Position numbers and translations under genes: made by a program
Assembly: GCF_022429645.1 (NCBI RefSeq)
Contig: NZ_CP092480.1
Location: 895,501-959,500, forward strand
From: Lutibacter sp. A80
Lineage (GTDB): Bacteria > Bacteroidota > Bacteroidia > Flavobacteriales > Flavobacteriaceae
DNA: 64,000 bases
Reading direction: 5' to 3'
Notes under the pieces: model-generated
Databases searched by the model: none
Told to the model about the DNA's origin: nothing
Seen by the model: only the letters and a program-made list of their open reading frames with translations
Part shown: positions 63,386 through 64,000 of the stretch, one piece after another
Position numbering within the stretch: position 1 is the first letter of the stretch
Layout: every line of letters starts with the position of its first letter

Positions 63386-64000
63386 TGGCATTTTCTAAGA
63401 ATATATTTAACTTCATTCTTATCAATCATTAATTTCGGAAAAGTATATTCGTCTTCTTTATTAATTTTTCCAAAAACTTGTGGGTTAGGATTTGTTGGTT
63501 TCTCTGTATAAACTATAGTAATTGTGAATTCTGATGAAGGAACTTCTCCTTTATGTATTTCAGCTTTATCAATTATATATAAATTTCCGGCTTTAATTTT
63601 ATTTTGAACTATTTTCTTTAAGTTGAAGTTTTGACCTGTTTTCTTAAGTATTCTTTTACCATCTTTATCATAAGAACCTGAATATAATGAATGAGTAGAT
63701 GGAATTGATTTAGAAGAGCTATAAAGAGTATTAAATATATGACCAGTTACAACATAACTAATTACATTATAATAATGGTTATGAATGTCCATTAAAGGTT
63801 TTAGTCTTTCTGAGTTATTCGACCATATATGTATTCTAAATTTCTCATTATTTTCAAATTCAAAAAGATTGTTATAATAAAAACCCAAAGGATGAATCAT
63901 TAAATCATTTGATTTTAGGTCTTTTATAATTTTATTACAACTTTCTGATATTTTGATAATATTTTTAGTTCTATAATACTCTCTTAAAGTGTGAAAAAAG
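63355..64000 (-). CDS. Cassette 12: unknown protein, 5' end outside window
   Basis: The frame is open to the right edge (at least 214 residues), so the ATG at 63900 may be internal. Visible segments: FRIHIWSNNSERLKPLMDIHNHYYNVISYVV and GNLYIIDKAEIHKGEVPSSEFTITIVY, with His residues suggesting a cupin-like barrel. The C-terminal residues (LTPYKINC) and stop are encoded inside site L. No family is certain. Confidence 0.6.
   Translation of the reverse strand, partial: FFHTLREYYRTKNIIKISESCNKIIKDLKSNDLMIHPLGFYYNNLFEFENNEKFRIHIWSNNSERLKPLMDIHNHYYNVISYVVTGHIFNTLYSSSKSIPSTHSLYSGSYDKDGKRILKKTGQNFNLKKIVQNKIKAGNLYIIDKAEIHKGEVPSSEFTITIVYTEKPTNPNPQVFGKINKEDEYTFPKLMIDKNEVKYILRKCQCLTPYKINC

Noticed and set aside
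51404-64000. CRISPR array
   Set aside because: Repeats are about 136 bp, spacers are genes of varied length, and unit ends are specific to each unit; no cas genes.
51404-64000. Array of small transposons with terminal inverted repeats
   Set aside because: Adjacent units share a single site between them, no transposases are present, and no target duplications are seen; the cassette model explains the paired ends better.

Overview
The window is AT-rich chromosomal DNA of a Flavobacteriia-like Bacteroidota. The evidence is a SecA C-terminus without a zinc motif, a cbb3 oxidase cluster with a fused CcoNO, a DUF2851 protein, TAnnTTTG promoter elements and no Shine-Dalgarno pattern. It starts inside secA and ends inside an unidentified gene. 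No rRNA, tRNA or CRISPR array was seen.

Bases 1-46,300 are mostly ordinary core and accessory genome. A minus-strand respiratory cluster (5.1-13.7 kb) encodes CcoI, CcoS, fused CcoNO, CcoQ, one-haem CcoP, CcoG, a FixH-like protein and a TauE/SafE-like protein, followed by two PPK2 kinases. A divergent Fnr-type regulator lies beside it, and TGAYNNNNRTCA boxes sit before ccoI and before ccoS. Next come a peroxiredoxin/thioredoxin operon, a sigma54-type response regulator, MscS and an ABC-2 exporter. A MarR-headed fatty-acid oxidation locus (21.2-27.8 kb) is interrupted by a frameshifted four-helix-bundle gene. Peptidases, a PL7 alginate lyase, a cyclophilin-FKBP fusion, a second Crp/Fnr protein, a frameshifted glycosidase-like gene, an RluA-type synthase and a TetR/SDR pair with twin operators follow.

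Bases 46,300-51,400 are a rearranged junction. They hold a decayed YdeI-like gene, an esterase-like gene, a module of AraC regulator, double SnoaL lipoprotein and nitroreductase, and a 1300-bp IS3-family element with a frameshifted orfB. A solo 33-bp copy of the IS end lies on the other side of the module, which suggests a decayed composite transposon.

Bases 51,404-64,000 are the most notable part: an array of small gene units separated by 12 related sites of about 136 bp (two of about 200 bp). Every complete unit (11 of 11) begins with GTT plus a unit-specific sequence and ends with the exact reverse complement of that sequence ending in AAC. The site interior folds into a long imperfect hairpin whose tip covaries between copies. 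This is the architecture of integron gene cassettes with attC sites. No integrase is visible, so it is either a cluster of attC sites lacking an integrase or the distal part of a chromosomal integron continuing to the right. Cassettes carry a two-gene DUF262/HNH system resembling GmrSD-type phage defence, a pentapeptide-repeat protein, a DUF4288 protein, lipoproteins, tiny membrane proteins and one unit with no obvious gene.
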